From contig CALSLT010000014.1 of the NCBI GenBank assembly GCA_943787265.1, positions 124,001-188,000 of the forward strand: a stretch of 64,000 nt of DNA. Reading direction: 5' to 3'. Source of the stretch: an uncultured Planctomycetaceae bacterium. Lineage in GTDB: Bacteria > Planctomycetota > Planctomycetia > Planctomycetales > Planctomycetaceae. Below, piece after piece: positions 28,365 to 36,915 of the stretch. The translations under genes were made by a program, and so were the position numbers. The first letter of the stretch is position 1, and each line of letters opens with the position of its first letter. The notes under the pieces were generated by a model, which searched no databases, was not told where the DNA came from, and worked only from the letters and a program-made list of their open reading frames with translations.

Positions 28365-29093
28365 ATGCAGACGCTTGCCCCGCAACTTGACGCGATCATT
28401 TTCGATTACGGAAACACCTTGATTGAGTTCGGACCGAGTCAGGTCAACGCCTGCGACCGAGCACTTAGCGACGCTTTGCATGGGATGTTCGGACCTCACG
28501 ATTTCGATCGACTGCAGAAAATCCAGCATCACGAAAGACGATCACCTTACGAGGGCGAGTTCAAAGAAAACGACCTCACAGGCACTACGCAAAGCCTCAT
28601 TCGATCGTTGTTCGAAACCGACGCCAACGACGATCAACTCGCTGAACTGTTGGAAGTTCGCTTCAACGTAATGGTCTCGTCGATCAACATTGATCCAACT
28701 GTTCAAGAACTTCTCGAACGGCTCAGTAAACGGTTTCGACTCGGCTTGATTTCGAATTATCCATGCAGCCGATCAATCAATCACAGCCTTGCTCAGCACG
28801 ACCTCGACCGCTGGTTCGAAACTGTCGTTGTGTCCGCCGATGTTGGCCACGTGAAGCCGCATCCGAAGTTGTTTGACCTCGCCGTTTCATCAATGAATGT
28901 TCGCCCCGAAGCAACGCTTTACGTGGGCGACAACTGGCTGGGAGACATTCAAGGCGCGAAGCGTTTCGGGATGAAAGCCGCATGGATTCGGCAGTACATC
29001 CCGTACGAAGATTTCCCGGAAAACCCCGGCGATCATCAGCCCGATCTCGTCGTCGAGCATCTTTCAGAACTCGCCGGTCTGGCACCCAATTGA
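28365..29093 (+). CDS. HAD-superfamily hydrolase
   Basis: A 242-residue HAD phosphatase-like enzyme. Motif I is IIFDYGNTLIEFG, where the nucleophile Asp is followed by Tyr-Gly-Asn, so the usual second Asp (DxD) is replaced by Gly; motif II is LGLISNYPCS and motifs III/IV are HVKPHPKLF and LYVGDNWLGDIQGAK. The DYGNTL form is common in a subgroup of these proteins. The substrate is not known. It lies 46 bases after trpE and 12 bases before the rhodanese gene on the same strand. Confidence 0.82.
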   Translation: MQTLAPQLDAIIFDYGNTLIEFGPSQVNACDRALSDALHGMFGPHDFDRLQKIQHHERRSPYEGEFKENDLTGTTQSLIRSLFETDANDDQLAELLEVRFNVMVSSINIDPTVQELLERLSKRFRLGLISNYPCSRSINHSLAQHDLDRWFETVVVSADVGHVKPHPKLFDLAVSSMNVRPEATLYVGDNWLGDIQGAKRFGMKAAWIRQYIPYEDFPENPGDHQPDLVVEHLSELAGLAPN

Positions 29094-29105
29094 GGAACAG
29101 AACTG

Positions 29106-29480
29106 ATGGCAAAACACGCCCCCGGATTCCTGGCAATCGTCAACGACGCTCGCTCACGCGTCACCGAATGCACAGTCGCAGACGTTGAAGCCTGGCAGGC
29201 CGCCAACGAAGCATTTCGACTCGTCGACGTCCGCGAAGAAAGCGAATGGAACCGCGGTCACCTACCCGGAGCTGAACATCTTGGCAAAGGAATCATTGAA
29301 CGCGACGTCGAAGAAAAAATCTCGGACCAGGCCGAAAAAATCGTCCTCTACTGCGGAGGTGGATATCGATCCGCACTGGCCGCCGACAACCTGCAAAAAA
29401 TGGGCTACACCAACGTCATTTCGATGGACGGTGGCTTCCGCGGCTGGAAAGAAGCCGAACTGGAGATCGTGCAACCGTAA
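29106..29480 (+). CDS. Rhodanese-domain protein
   Basis: A 124-residue single-domain rhodanese. It has the CH2A-type N-terminal block FRLVDVREESEWNRGHLPGA and the active-site loop CGGGYRSALAA, where the Cys carries persulfide. The end, NVISMDGGFRGWKEAELEI, is typical. Such proteins act as sulfur carriers or redox proteins. GAGGAA precedes the ATG at good spacing, and it is 12 bases downstream of the HAD gene, so the two are probably one transcript. Confidence 0.87.
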   Translation: MAKHAPGFLAIVNDARSRVTECTVADVEAWQAANEAFRLVDVREESEWNRGHLPGAEHLGKGIIERDVEEKISDQAEKIVLYCGGGYRSALAADNLQKMGYTNVISMDGGFRGWKEAELEIVQP

Positions 29481-29526
29481 ACCGGTAAGCAAGCACCCCA
29501 GAACCTCATCGCTGGCCTCGGCAATA

Positions 29527-29599
29527 ATTCAGCCACAGAGCTCACGGAGTTCTCAATTGTAACTTTTCTCCGTGTTCCCTGTGCCCTCTGTGGCTGAAT
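29527..29599. repeat. Inverted repeat with 14-bp perfect arms
   Basis: ATTCAGCCACAGAG (29527-29540) pairs with CTCTGTGGCTGAAT (29586-29599). A second pair CACGGAG/CTCCGTG lies inside, giving a long hairpin just after the rhodanese gene. No T-run follows on either strand. It belongs to the same style of intergenic element as those at 20.4 and 21.7 kb. Confidence 0.7.
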
Positions 29600-29701
29600 C
29601 TTTTCATTGCTATCTACAGGCGAAACCCAAGAGCTCTCAAGCTTCCTGGCCCAGTTTGGAAATTCTTCAACCGGTTACATGAAAAACTTTCAAGACCGGT
29701 G

Positions 29702-29730
29702 TTGACCCGTTTTTCGTGAATCGGATATCA
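29702..29730 (+). promoter_or_regulatory. Candidate sigma-70-type promoter for the secretin gene
   Basis: TTGACC and ATATCA are separated by 17 bases. The position is about 335 bases ahead of the secretin start, which would leave a long leader. The 29481-30066 gap also holds the inverted repeat at 29527-29599 and no convincing gene; a 130-codon open frame at 29762-30154 runs into the secretin start and lacks coding character. Confidence 0.3.
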
Positions 29731-30066
29731 CTCGCCTCGACCTTGGCTCTGCCGCCCGGGATTGACGCCGTTCTGTGCGTCTTTGAGTAACAAAACACAT
29801 CTCAATTTACTCTTCACCCTGGCAGTTCTCAGCGTCTCCTACCCTTCAAAACAATTCACACATCACACCTTTCCGCGTGCGTTCCCAAGTCTTTCGGCCA
29901 CTCGTGCTTCCCGCTTTGAGTGTCCACCTCACAAAGATTTGCTCGCACTTATCCTGCCAGTTCAGTTCGTTGTTACAGGCATTCAACCTGCTTTCAAAAA
30001 GCTGTTCCGGCCAGGCACCCCTAATCCGAGTCATTTCTCGCCGATCGGTCCCAGGAGGATCTTACC

Positions 30067-33000
30067 TTGCGTAAGCTTACCGGACTCTTCATTGCCGCTG
30101 CCGTCACAGGCACTGTTTGGTGGCAGTTACCCAATGTCACTGGCAGGTCGTTGACCGCTCAAACCGGGCGTACGACTTCCAGTTCCTCGAACGCTTATCA
30201 GGAAACGGCACGCCGCCTGATGCAACAGGCACAGAGCGAAGCTCGCCGAGGCAACGGTGCCTCAGCGAAGCGTCTTGCTCTGCAAGCCAGTCGCTTTCCT
30301 GTCAAGTGGGCCTCGAATGAACTGAGTCCAACTCAGTTGCTTTCGCAGCTTCAACGGGGACGGACAGCTCCGCCACAGCAGCTCAATCCGGCGAGCGTCG
30401 CTGGCCGCCAGCCTACGACTCCGGCTCAGCCGAAGCCTTCCAACGAACTCGTCACACGAGCATCGGGCACGACGACGAACTCGTCACGATCGCCAATTGC
30501 TCAGACGAGCTTTAACAATTCAAAGCCACGGTCAACGACCGCAGGTTCGACCGGTGAAGCCAGCCCGCTTCGCAAACGAGTCGATCAGTACATGGCTCGA
30601 GCACGTGCCGCCTGGCAGAAAGGTGATCGCGACGGAGCGGTCCGCCAGGCAACAGTCGCTCGCCTGCTTGCTGACGACGTTACGTTTCAGCCGGGTGAAG
30701 AGACACCGGACGCATTCCTTAATCGCGTTCAGTCTGCCGCGAGCAATCCTGCAAACGCTGTTGCATCAGGTAGTGCCGACGCAACGGGACCAGCGTTTCT
30801 GGATTCGGCTCCAAAGGCTCAGCCACCACAGGCCGCCACATCGAACCCGTTTGCTGAACCGCCAACAAACCCCTTCGCACAGCCGGAAGTGGCCGCAGCA
30901 CCCCAGCCGAACCTGGAACGAAAGCAGGCTCTGCAGTCTGCTGGCGATAAGAAGCAGTATGCAGACAGTCTGCTAAGTGCTGCCAAAGAAGACTTGCGAG
31001 CTAACCGACTCGATTCAGCATACGAAAAAGCACTGCTCGCGAGTCAGGTCGACACGGTCTGGAATCTGTTTGACGAAACTCCAGAGCAGGTTCTCGCAAA
31101 CATTCGCCGTCTACAGCAGCAGTCTCCGCGACCAACAGAGACGCTGGTTCAGTCGGGAGATAACAACCAACCGGGACCTACGAACAACCCGTTCTCCGCC
31201 CCATCCGCCGCCACCGAACCGGTGAACAAAGTCGTCGAAATCGTTGACCGGGCAACACCAGCAGCGATTCCAACCACAAACATTTCAGACGAAGAACTCG
31301 CAAAGCAACTCGTTGCCGAAAGTCGTCAACTGATGCGAGACGGCCGCTTTGACGAAGCCCGAGCAGCCGCGATTAAAGCGAAGAATCTGGATACGAAGTT
31401 CGATCTGTTCGCCGATCAGCCACAGATGGTTTTGCGAGACATCGACCGACTGTCCGGCTCGCTGACGCTGACTGAAACTAATCAACCCGCTCCAGCAAAA
31501 CCCGAAACACTGCCGGAGATCAATCCATTCCAGGCACCAGCCGGACCAGCTACCGCAGCACTGGCTGCACAGAAAGACAAACGAGCTCGTGCACAGAAAC
31601 TCTTGAGTTCAGCCAGAGCCAGTATGCGGCAGAGCAATTTCGCTGAAGCAAAAGAGCTCGTACAACAAGCTCGTAGTCTTAACGCTGCGTACTCGCTGTT
31701 CGACGAACGCCCAGACGTCGTCATGGCGGATATCGAACGACTGCAGAAACAATTCACACCTTCTGCACCACCAACACAACAACGACCAGCCAACCCGTTC
31801 GCTGAGCCGGCCGAGCTGATCTCAAGCAACAGTCCTCAGCCGTCGGCCAAAGACAATGCTGGCTCACCGTTTCTGCCAGAGTCGTCGCCTTTCCCGGCAA
31901 CAACTCCAACGCAGACTCCGACAACTCAACAACCAGCAGAGAGTCCGTTTGACCAGCCAACCCAACTTCTGTCGGGAACCAATAATGGTCAACCTGGCGT
32001 CACTCAGGCTGTTGGTACATCTACGAATTCGAACGCCGATCGCAGCAAGCAGGCTGCAAACCTGCTGGGCCAGGCACGACAGCTAATCAAAGCCGGTCGT
32101 CTTGACGAAGCTCAGGCGTTGGCCCAACAAGCTGACGAACTTGACGTTATCTACGAATTGTTCGCCGATCGTCCTGAAGATGTCTACGCGGCAATTGACC
32201 GACTCTCATCGTCACCAGCCAGCCAACCACAATCGAGACCGATTGCGCGAAGCTCCAATCAACTTCCTAGCTCTCTCCCACCAACAACTCCCACCGACAC
32301 AACACCAGCAGTGCCAGCAGCTTCGCCATTCGTCGCCGAGCTGAGCCCATCGAGTCCCCCCGCAACGCAACCATCCCCTTCCAACAGCAAGCGTAAAGAA
32401 GCTGAGTCGCTACTTAAGCAGGCTCGAAACGATCTGTCGGTCGGAAACTTCGCCGACGCCATGCACAAGGCCAACCAAGTCAACAACATGGACCTCACTT
32501 TTGGGGCATTCGACGATCGACCAGAACTGCTGGTCGCGGACATTGCAGAAGCCAAGGCGTTGCAGCAGGTCAACATTGCAACAAACTCAAACATCCAGCA
32601 AACAGGTCGAACCGAACTGACCGGCTCGACAAGTGAGCCAGTTGCCGCTCCACCGTCGGAGTACTACCCGGAATCTGTCGCCAGCACGACGACGCAACCG
32701 GCAACCAGCCCGGCACGGCCTGACTTCGCAAACGCTCAGCGTCTGTCTGGTCAGCCCTTAAACATCGCACCAGCTGAAAATTTTGACTCCACCACGAGTG
32801 ACTTCAGCCCGACCGTCGGCTCGTTTGCCGGAGGCAGCGACCCCTACGACAACATCACGACGATTCATCCGTCAGGAGTCTCTGCTGAAGCCCTTTACAA
32901 CGAAGGCATCAACCAACTCCGACAGGGCGATCGTGACGGTGCTTACCAGGCATTCCTCGAATCATGGCAGTCCGGCCAGAAGCTCGACCCTTACAAGTCA

Positions 33001-33156
33001 CAACAGCTTCAGGACTACCTGCGGGAACTTGCACCGCGTCGTCAGCAGACAATTCAGTTGACGGGTGCAGAATCAAGCGGGCGTGCCAGGGTCACCATCT
33101 TTCAACACAACTCGACCAATCGACGTCGCCGCTCAACGCGAGCAATTGAAATTTGA
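30067..33156 (+). CDS. N-terminal half of a giant secretin: signal peptide and 55-residue helical repeats with NPF/SPF linkers
   Basis: TTG start with a strong AGGAGG site 11 bases upstream. A signal peptide (KLTGLFIAAAVTGTVWWQ) is followed by at least seven copies of a helical unit of about 55 residues, near residues 43-98, 168-225, 285-351, 407-463, 502-562, 656-714 and 772-832, with a related eighth at 937-990. A typical copy has the form A-LLxxAR-x(5)-G-xxxEA-xxxAxxAxxLD, then LF-(D/E)-x-P-x-x-V and a final DIxRL helix. Linkers are Pro/Gln/Thr-rich and carry five NPF and four SPF tripeptides. The frame ends in non-family sequence after residue 998. Removing one G at 33063-33065 and one A at 33210-33215 fuses it to the secretin part that follows, giving about 1,949 residues. 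The repeat may be TPR-related; I do not recognise it by name. Confidence 0.75.
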   Translation: MRKLTGLFIAAAVTGTVWWQLPNVTGRSLTAQTGRTTSSSSNAYQETARRLMQQAQSEARRGNGASAKRLALQASRFPVKWASNELSPTQLLSQLQRGRTAPPQQLNPASVAGRQPTTPAQPKPSNELVTRASGTTTNSSRSPIAQTSFNNSKPRSTTAGSTGEASPLRKRVDQYMARARAAWQKGDRDGAVRQATVARLLADDVTFQPGEETPDAFLNRVQSAASNPANAVASGSADATGPAFLDSAPKAQPPQAATSNPFAEPPTNPFAQPEVAAAPQPNLERKQALQSAGDKKQYADSLLSAAKEDLRANRLDSAYEKALLASQVDTVWNLFDETPEQVLANIRRLQQQSPRPTETLVQSGDNNQPGPTNNPFSAPSAATEPVNKVVEIVDRATPAAIPTTNISDEELAKQLVAESRQLMRDGRFDEARAAAIKAKNLDTKFDLFADQPQMVLRDIDRLSGSLTLTETNQPAPAKPETLPEINPFQAPAGPATAALAAQKDKRARAQKLLSSARASMRQSNFAEAKELVQQARSLNAAYSLFDERPDVVMADIERLQKQFTPSAPPTQQRPANPFAEPAELISSNSPQPSAKDNAGSPFLPESSPFPATTPTQTPTTQQPAESPFDQPTQLLSGTNNGQPGVTQAVGTSTNSNADRSKQAANLLGQARQLIKAGRLDEAQALAQQADELDVIYELFADRPEDVYAAIDRLSSSPASQPQSRPIARSSNQLPSSLPPTTPTDTTPAVPAASPFVAELSPSSPPATQPSPSNSKRKEAESLLKQARNDLSVGNFADAMHKANQVNNMDLTFGAFDDRPELLVADIAEAKALQQVNIATNSNIQQTGRTELTGSTSEPVAAPPSEYYPESVASTTTQPATSPARPDFANAQRLSGQPLNIAPAENFDSTTSDFSPTVGSFAGGSDPYDNITTIHPSGVSAEALYNEGINQLRQGDRDGAYQAFLESWQSGQKLDPYKSQQLQDYLRELAPRRQQTIQLTGAESSGRARVTIFQHNSTNRRRRSTRAIEI

Positions 33157-33248
33157 TCGACTGAGAACCGAAGTTCAGAACGCTGTTCTGCGAGCGGACA
33201 CTCTGAAGGAAAAAACGACCAAACGAAAGCGTCGAAATTCTGGACCGC

Positions 33249-35918
33249 ATGATGGCGGAACTTGAGAACTCGGGATTTGAAGCTGATCAGGTTGCCCCAA
33301 TGGTCCGTCAGCTTCGCGGAAGCCGAACGGCCGTCGATAGCTATATGGCTCAACGAGCTCCAATCATTGAGCTGCAACAACGAAATGAAGAAGTCAAGAA
33401 TATTGTCAAAGCCGAACAGCGAGCGAAAGTTCGAATCGGTCAGGAATTTGCGGCAATCGTCGAAGAGTACAACAAGTTGTACAAGCAACGACGTTACGCA
33501 GAAGCTCAAGTCAAAGCGAAAGAAGCCAAAGAACTTGACCCAACCAACCCCGTTGCGGTCAACATGGAACTGAAGGCGATGTTCGCCCGAAGAAACGACA
33601 GCAACAACAAGCTAAGAGACGAAAAAGAAGAGAGTTTCTGGAGACAGTTGGACGAGGTTGAGCAGCAAGCAATCGTCCGAGTCGGCGACAAGAACCCAAT
33701 GGTCTTCGGCGACGACTGGGGAGAGATTTCGAAACGTAGACTCGACAAGTACGGCAACGACATGCGTAGCCGGACCGACGAAGAGAAACAAATCGAAGAG
33801 AGCCTGAGCAACAAGATTTCGCTCCACTTCGAAGATACGCCGCTCATCGAAATTATTCGTTACGTCCGAACGGCGACCGGAACGAACGTCGCCATCGACG
33901 CACTGGCTCTTGAAGAGGAAGGCGTCACGACGAACACTCAAGTCACGATCGATGTTGACAATATCATGGTGCAGAGTGCTCTCAATCTGATCCTTGAGCC
34001 ACTCAACCTTGGATACAGCATTGAAAACGAAGTTCTGAAAATCACCAGCAAGCTTCGTCAGCAGGGAAAAATGGTTGCCGCGGCTTACCCGGTCGCTGAC
34101 CTGGTCGTCCGCATGCGAAGTAAAAACCGTGACCCGTCAAACATCTTCACGAACAACCTGTTCAACGCTGATGCTCAAATGTCGGTTCCATCGGTCGGTG
34201 GCGTTCAGAATTCGGGAATGTTCCAGGTGGGCTCCGGCCAGTCTCAGTCGCCATTCATGATGGGCGGTGGCTCGGGTATGAATGCCGAACTGAGCGGTTC
34301 AGGACAACAACAGTTTGAATTCGACACGCTGGTTGATCTGCTGACCTCAGTTGTTGAACCGGACTCATGGATGGAAGTCGGCGGACTGGGAACAATCCGA
34401 TCGAACGAAACAACCCTGTCACTGGTCATTCGCCAAACGCAGGAAGTTCACAGAGAAATCTCTGACCTGCTCGACCAACTTCGACGCCTGCAGGACCTGC
34501 AGGTCACGATTGAGGTCCGACTGGTCAACGTCAGCGACAACTTCTTCGAACGAATCGGAGTTGACTTCGACTTTGATATTCAAGACTCAGTCGGTGGTCC
34601 AGGCTTCGACGGCGGAGCAACGGCTGGCGGACAGCAGGGCGGCGGCGGTGGCCAGCAAGGTCAGCAAGGTGGCGGCCCTGGCGTACCACTTCCTGCCTTC
34701 GGCACCGTCATCGGCGGTGGTGGCCAGCAGCAGCAGGGACAGCAAGGTGGACAGCAGGGGCAACAGGGACAGCAAGGTCAACAGGGAGCAGTTCAGAACT
34801 TCTTCACGCCATCACCCAGCCGTGAATTCACTGACCGCGACAGTTTCCCAGGCGATGGTACGATCATTGGCCTGGCTGCACCGGGTGCGTTTACTTCTGA
34901 CCTGGACATCGCCTTCCAGCAGGGTTCATTCGACATTGGAGTTCCTGACTTCGGTAACTTCCAGCCGAACGCTGGTCTGCAGGTTGGCCTTGCCATTCTG
35001 AGTGACATTGAAACGTTCTTCTTCATCCAGGCTGCTCAGGGTGACGAACGATCTAACCTGCTGTTTGCCCCGAAAGTGACACTGTTCAACGGGGACACGG
35101 CAACGATCTTCGACCAGACAGTTCGACCATTCGTCCTGAGTCTGCAACCAACAGTTGGTGCCTTCTCTGTCGGTTTCACACCACAGATCGGATTCATTCC
35201 GGACGGAATCACACTGACGGTGACCGCGGTCATCTCTGCGGATCGACGCTTCGTCCGACTCGCGTTGTCACCATTCTTCAACAACCTGATTGACCTTCAG
35301 ACGTTCTCGTTCCTCGGTGGCCAAACTGGACAAGGCGGTCAGCAGGGGGGTGGTCAGCAAGGCGGTCAGCAAGGTGGCGGTGGCCAGGGCGGTGGCGGCC
35401 TCGGTGGACAGGTAGGTGGCGGCGGAGCCGGTGGTGTTGGGGGGATTGGGGGCGGACCGAGAGGTCCGATGGGCATGGGCAGTGCCTTAGGCCGCTTCGG
35501 CATGCCGCTCCACAGCATGGGCCAACTTCCGGCCAACGGAACATTCGGAATGGGTGGTATCGGTGGTGGTGGTGGCGGCCAGCAAGGTGGCGGCCAACAG
35601 GGTGGTCAACAAGGCCAACAGGGACAGAACGGTGCTAATACGACTGCCACGGTTCAGCAACCGATTATTGCAACGATCTCGGTTCAAACTTCAGTCAGCG
35701 TTCCAGACGGCGGCACCGTGCTGCTCGGCGGAATCAAACGACTGAGGGAAGGCCGGAACATGGCAGGTGTGCCAATCCTCAACAAGATTCCGTACATCAG
35801 CCGACTGTTTAAGAACTCGGGTGTCGGTCGCGAAACATCCAGCATCATGCTGATGGTGACTCCGCGAATCGTCATCCATGAAGAAGAACAGCAACTGCTT
35901 GGAATTCCTCTGGAATAA
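33249..35918 (+). CDS. Secretin part of the same protein (type II/III secretion outer-membrane channel)
   Basis: An 889-residue frame, probably the C-terminal half of the gene that starts at 30067. It contains helical segments to about residue 180, a secretin N0/STN-type domain near 190-270 (KISLHFEDTPLIEIIRYVR), a further domain at 355-445 (TLSLVIRQTQEVHREISDLL), and the secretin core from about 560 to 870, closing with SVPDGGTVLLGGIK, AGVPILNKIPYISRLF and MLMVTPRI. Two Gln/Gly-rich low-complexity inserts lie at 448-512 and 690-797. The core forms the outer-membrane ring of type II or III secretion. The linking stretch (33065-33248) is coding-like in a third frame. No gspE, gspF or pseudopilin gene of a type II system is next to it; the Tad locus 12 kb away lacks its own secretin. 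Confidence 0.85.
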   Translation: MMAELENSGFEADQVAPMVRQLRGSRTAVDSYMAQRAPIIELQQRNEEVKNIVKAEQRAKVRIGQEFAAIVEEYNKLYKQRRYAEAQVKAKEAKELDPTNPVAVNMELKAMFARRNDSNNKLRDEKEESFWRQLDEVEQQAIVRVGDKNPMVFGDDWGEISKRRLDKYGNDMRSRTDEEKQIEESLSNKISLHFEDTPLIEIIRYVRTATGTNVAIDALALEEEGVTTNTQVTIDVDNIMVQSALNLILEPLNLGYSIENEVLKITSKLRQQGKMVAAAYPVADLVVRMRSKNRDPSNIFTNNLFNADAQMSVPSVGGVQNSGMFQVGSGQSQSPFMMGGGSGMNAELSGSGQQQFEFDTLVDLLTSVVEPDSWMEVGGLGTIRSNETTLSLVIRQTQEVHREISDLLDQLRRLQDLQVTIEVRLVNVSDNFFERIGVDFDFDIQDSVGGPGFDGGATAGGQQGGGGGQQGQQGGGPGVPLPAFGTVIGGGGQQQQGQQGGQQGQQGQQGQQGAVQNFFTPSPSREFTDRDSFPGDGTIIGLAAPGAFTSDLDIAFQQGSFDIGVPDFGNFQPNAGLQVGLAILSDIETFFFIQAAQGDERSNLLFAPKVTLFNGDTATIFDQTVRPFVLSLQPTVGAFSVGFTPQIGFIPDGITLTVTAVISADRRFVRLALSPFFNNLIDLQTFSFLGGQTGQGGQQGGGQQGGQQGGGGQGGGGLGGQVGGGGAGGVGGIGGGPRGPMGMGSALGRFGMPLHSMGQLPANGTFGMGGIGGGGGGQQGGGQQGGQQGQQGQNGANTTATVQQPIIATISVQTSVSVPDGGTVLLGGIKRLREGRNMAGVPILNKIPYISRLFKNSGVGRETSSIMLMVTPRIVIHEEEQQLLGIPLE
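34590..34787. repeat. First Gln/Gly-coding low-complexity tract of the secretin
   Basis: Repeated CAGCAGGG/CAGCAAGGT-type units code for QQG and GGQQ runs in a loop of the secretin domain. The DNA is repetitive and prone to slippage or assembly error. Confidence 0.75.
35316..35639. repeat. Second Gln/Gly-coding low-complexity tract of the secretin
   Basis: GGT/GGC and CAGCAAGG units code for about 108 residues of mostly Gly and Gln, interrupted near the middle by a Met/Gly-rich patch (GPMGMGSALGRFGMP). It splits the secretin core from its last strands. Confidence 0.75.
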
Positions 35919-36010
35919 CACTGCAAGACTATCTTCGGGGTGCCGGGCCGTCGCGAATTGCGGGAATTCGCGGCGGCCTCGGACTTGCGCGGCGAGAGTT
36001 GAGAGTTTTT

Positions 36011-36808
36011 TTATTGACCGCCGCCGTCTGGAATCGGCCAGTTGAGTCCCGCGGTGAAGCCGCCATCAACTCGCATGACCTGTCCAGTCATGAATGCTGC
36101 CGCGTCTGACGCAAGAAATAGAGCCGCTCCGACCAGGTCATCAACCTCGCCAAGTCGACCAAGCGGAGTATTGGTTTCCCCCCAAGCTCGCATCGTCGGA
36201 TCCGACCACAACTTCTGAGTCAGGTCCGTGAGGATGAACCCCGGCGCGATCGTGTTAACGCGAACGCCACGCTGCCCCAGCTCGACAGCGAGACCGCGGG
36301 TCATCATGACCACTCCGCCTTTGCTCATGGCATAAGGCAATACGTTCTTAAGAGGGGCGTATGTATTGAGCGAGTCGATATTAATGATGCTTCCTCCCCC
36401 CTGCTCCGCCATGTGCCGCCCCACGTGCTGAGCAACGAAGAAGGCTCCCTTCAAGTTAATATCAACCACGTAGTCGAACTGTTCTTCGGTGAAGTCCGCT
36501 GCTGGCTGACGAATGTTGACACCAGCAACGTTCAACAGCACATCAATACTTCCAAACTTCTCCTTAACGTCATCAACCATCCGCTGAACAGCTCCCACGT
36601 CCGCGACATCGCAGACCCGAGTCTCGACAGGTCGATCCTCTGACCCGATTTTGTCAGCAGTCTCCTTGAGCGTCGCCTCATCTCGTCCAGTGATCACGAC
36701 ACGGGCCCCGGCATCGTGATAGCCAGCCGCCAGCGCCCGGCCGATCCCGCGGCTTCCGCCTGACACCAAGGTCACTTTGTCCTGTACGGAGAATTTCGAA
36801 TCATTCAT
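36011..36808 (-). CDS. Short-chain dehydrogenase/reductase
   Basis: A 265-residue NAD(P)-dependent SDR enzyme of the classical type. The cofactor loop is SGGSRGIGRALA, followed by NVAGVNIRQP (NAG-like), the catalytic Ser in NIDSLNTYAP and Tyr/Lys in YAMSKGG, then APGFILTDLT. It is closest in look to gluconate 5-dehydrogenase / 2-deoxygluconate dehydrogenase proteins, but the substrate cannot be fixed. An ATG at 36823 also exists; the one at 36808 is chosen because AAAGG lies just ahead of it and overlaps the upstream ATG. It converges on the secretin gene. Confidence 0.87.
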   Translation of the reverse strand: MNDSKFSVQDKVTLVSGGSRGIGRALAAGYHDAGARVVITGRDEATLKETADKIGSEDRPVETRVCDVADVGAVQRMVDDVKEKFGSIDVLLNVAGVNIRQPAADFTEEQFDYVVDINLKGAFFVAQHVGRHMAEQGGGSIINIDSLNTYAPLKNVLPYAMSKGGVVMMTRGLAVELGQRGVRVNTIAPGFILTDLTQKLWSDPTMRAWGETNTPLGRLGEVDDLVGAALFLASDAAAFMTGQVMRVDGGFTAGLNWPIPDGGGQ

Positions 36809-36915
36809 CAGATGACCTTTCAACGTTGTTTCTACCTGCCAACCAGACTAATCCCGCCCGTGCTGCTTTCGTCCGCCACAGCACAATCGTAGAAGGATCG
36901 CTCCATAAAGGGACC

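Noticed and set aside
29762..30154. A 130-codon plus-strand frame ahead of the secretin
   Set aside because: It runs into the secretin start in another frame, and the secretin has the better ribosome-binding site and signal peptide. The amino acid composition is not coding-like.
24230..33220. Programmed +1 translational frameshifting as a shared mechanism
   Set aside because: The break sites have no common slippery codon, stop codon context or downstream structure, and the genes are unrelated. Homopolymer insertions explain them more simply.
34351..35001. A 216-codon plus-strand frame inside the secretin gene
   Set aside because: It is a Ser/Arg-rich shadow produced by reading the Gln/Gly tract out of frame.
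34590..35639. Repetitive DNA considered as a CRISPR array or minisatellite locus
   Set aside because: The repeat has no fixed unit with unique spacers. It codes for Gln/Gly runs in an intact frame, so it is a coding low-complexity tract.
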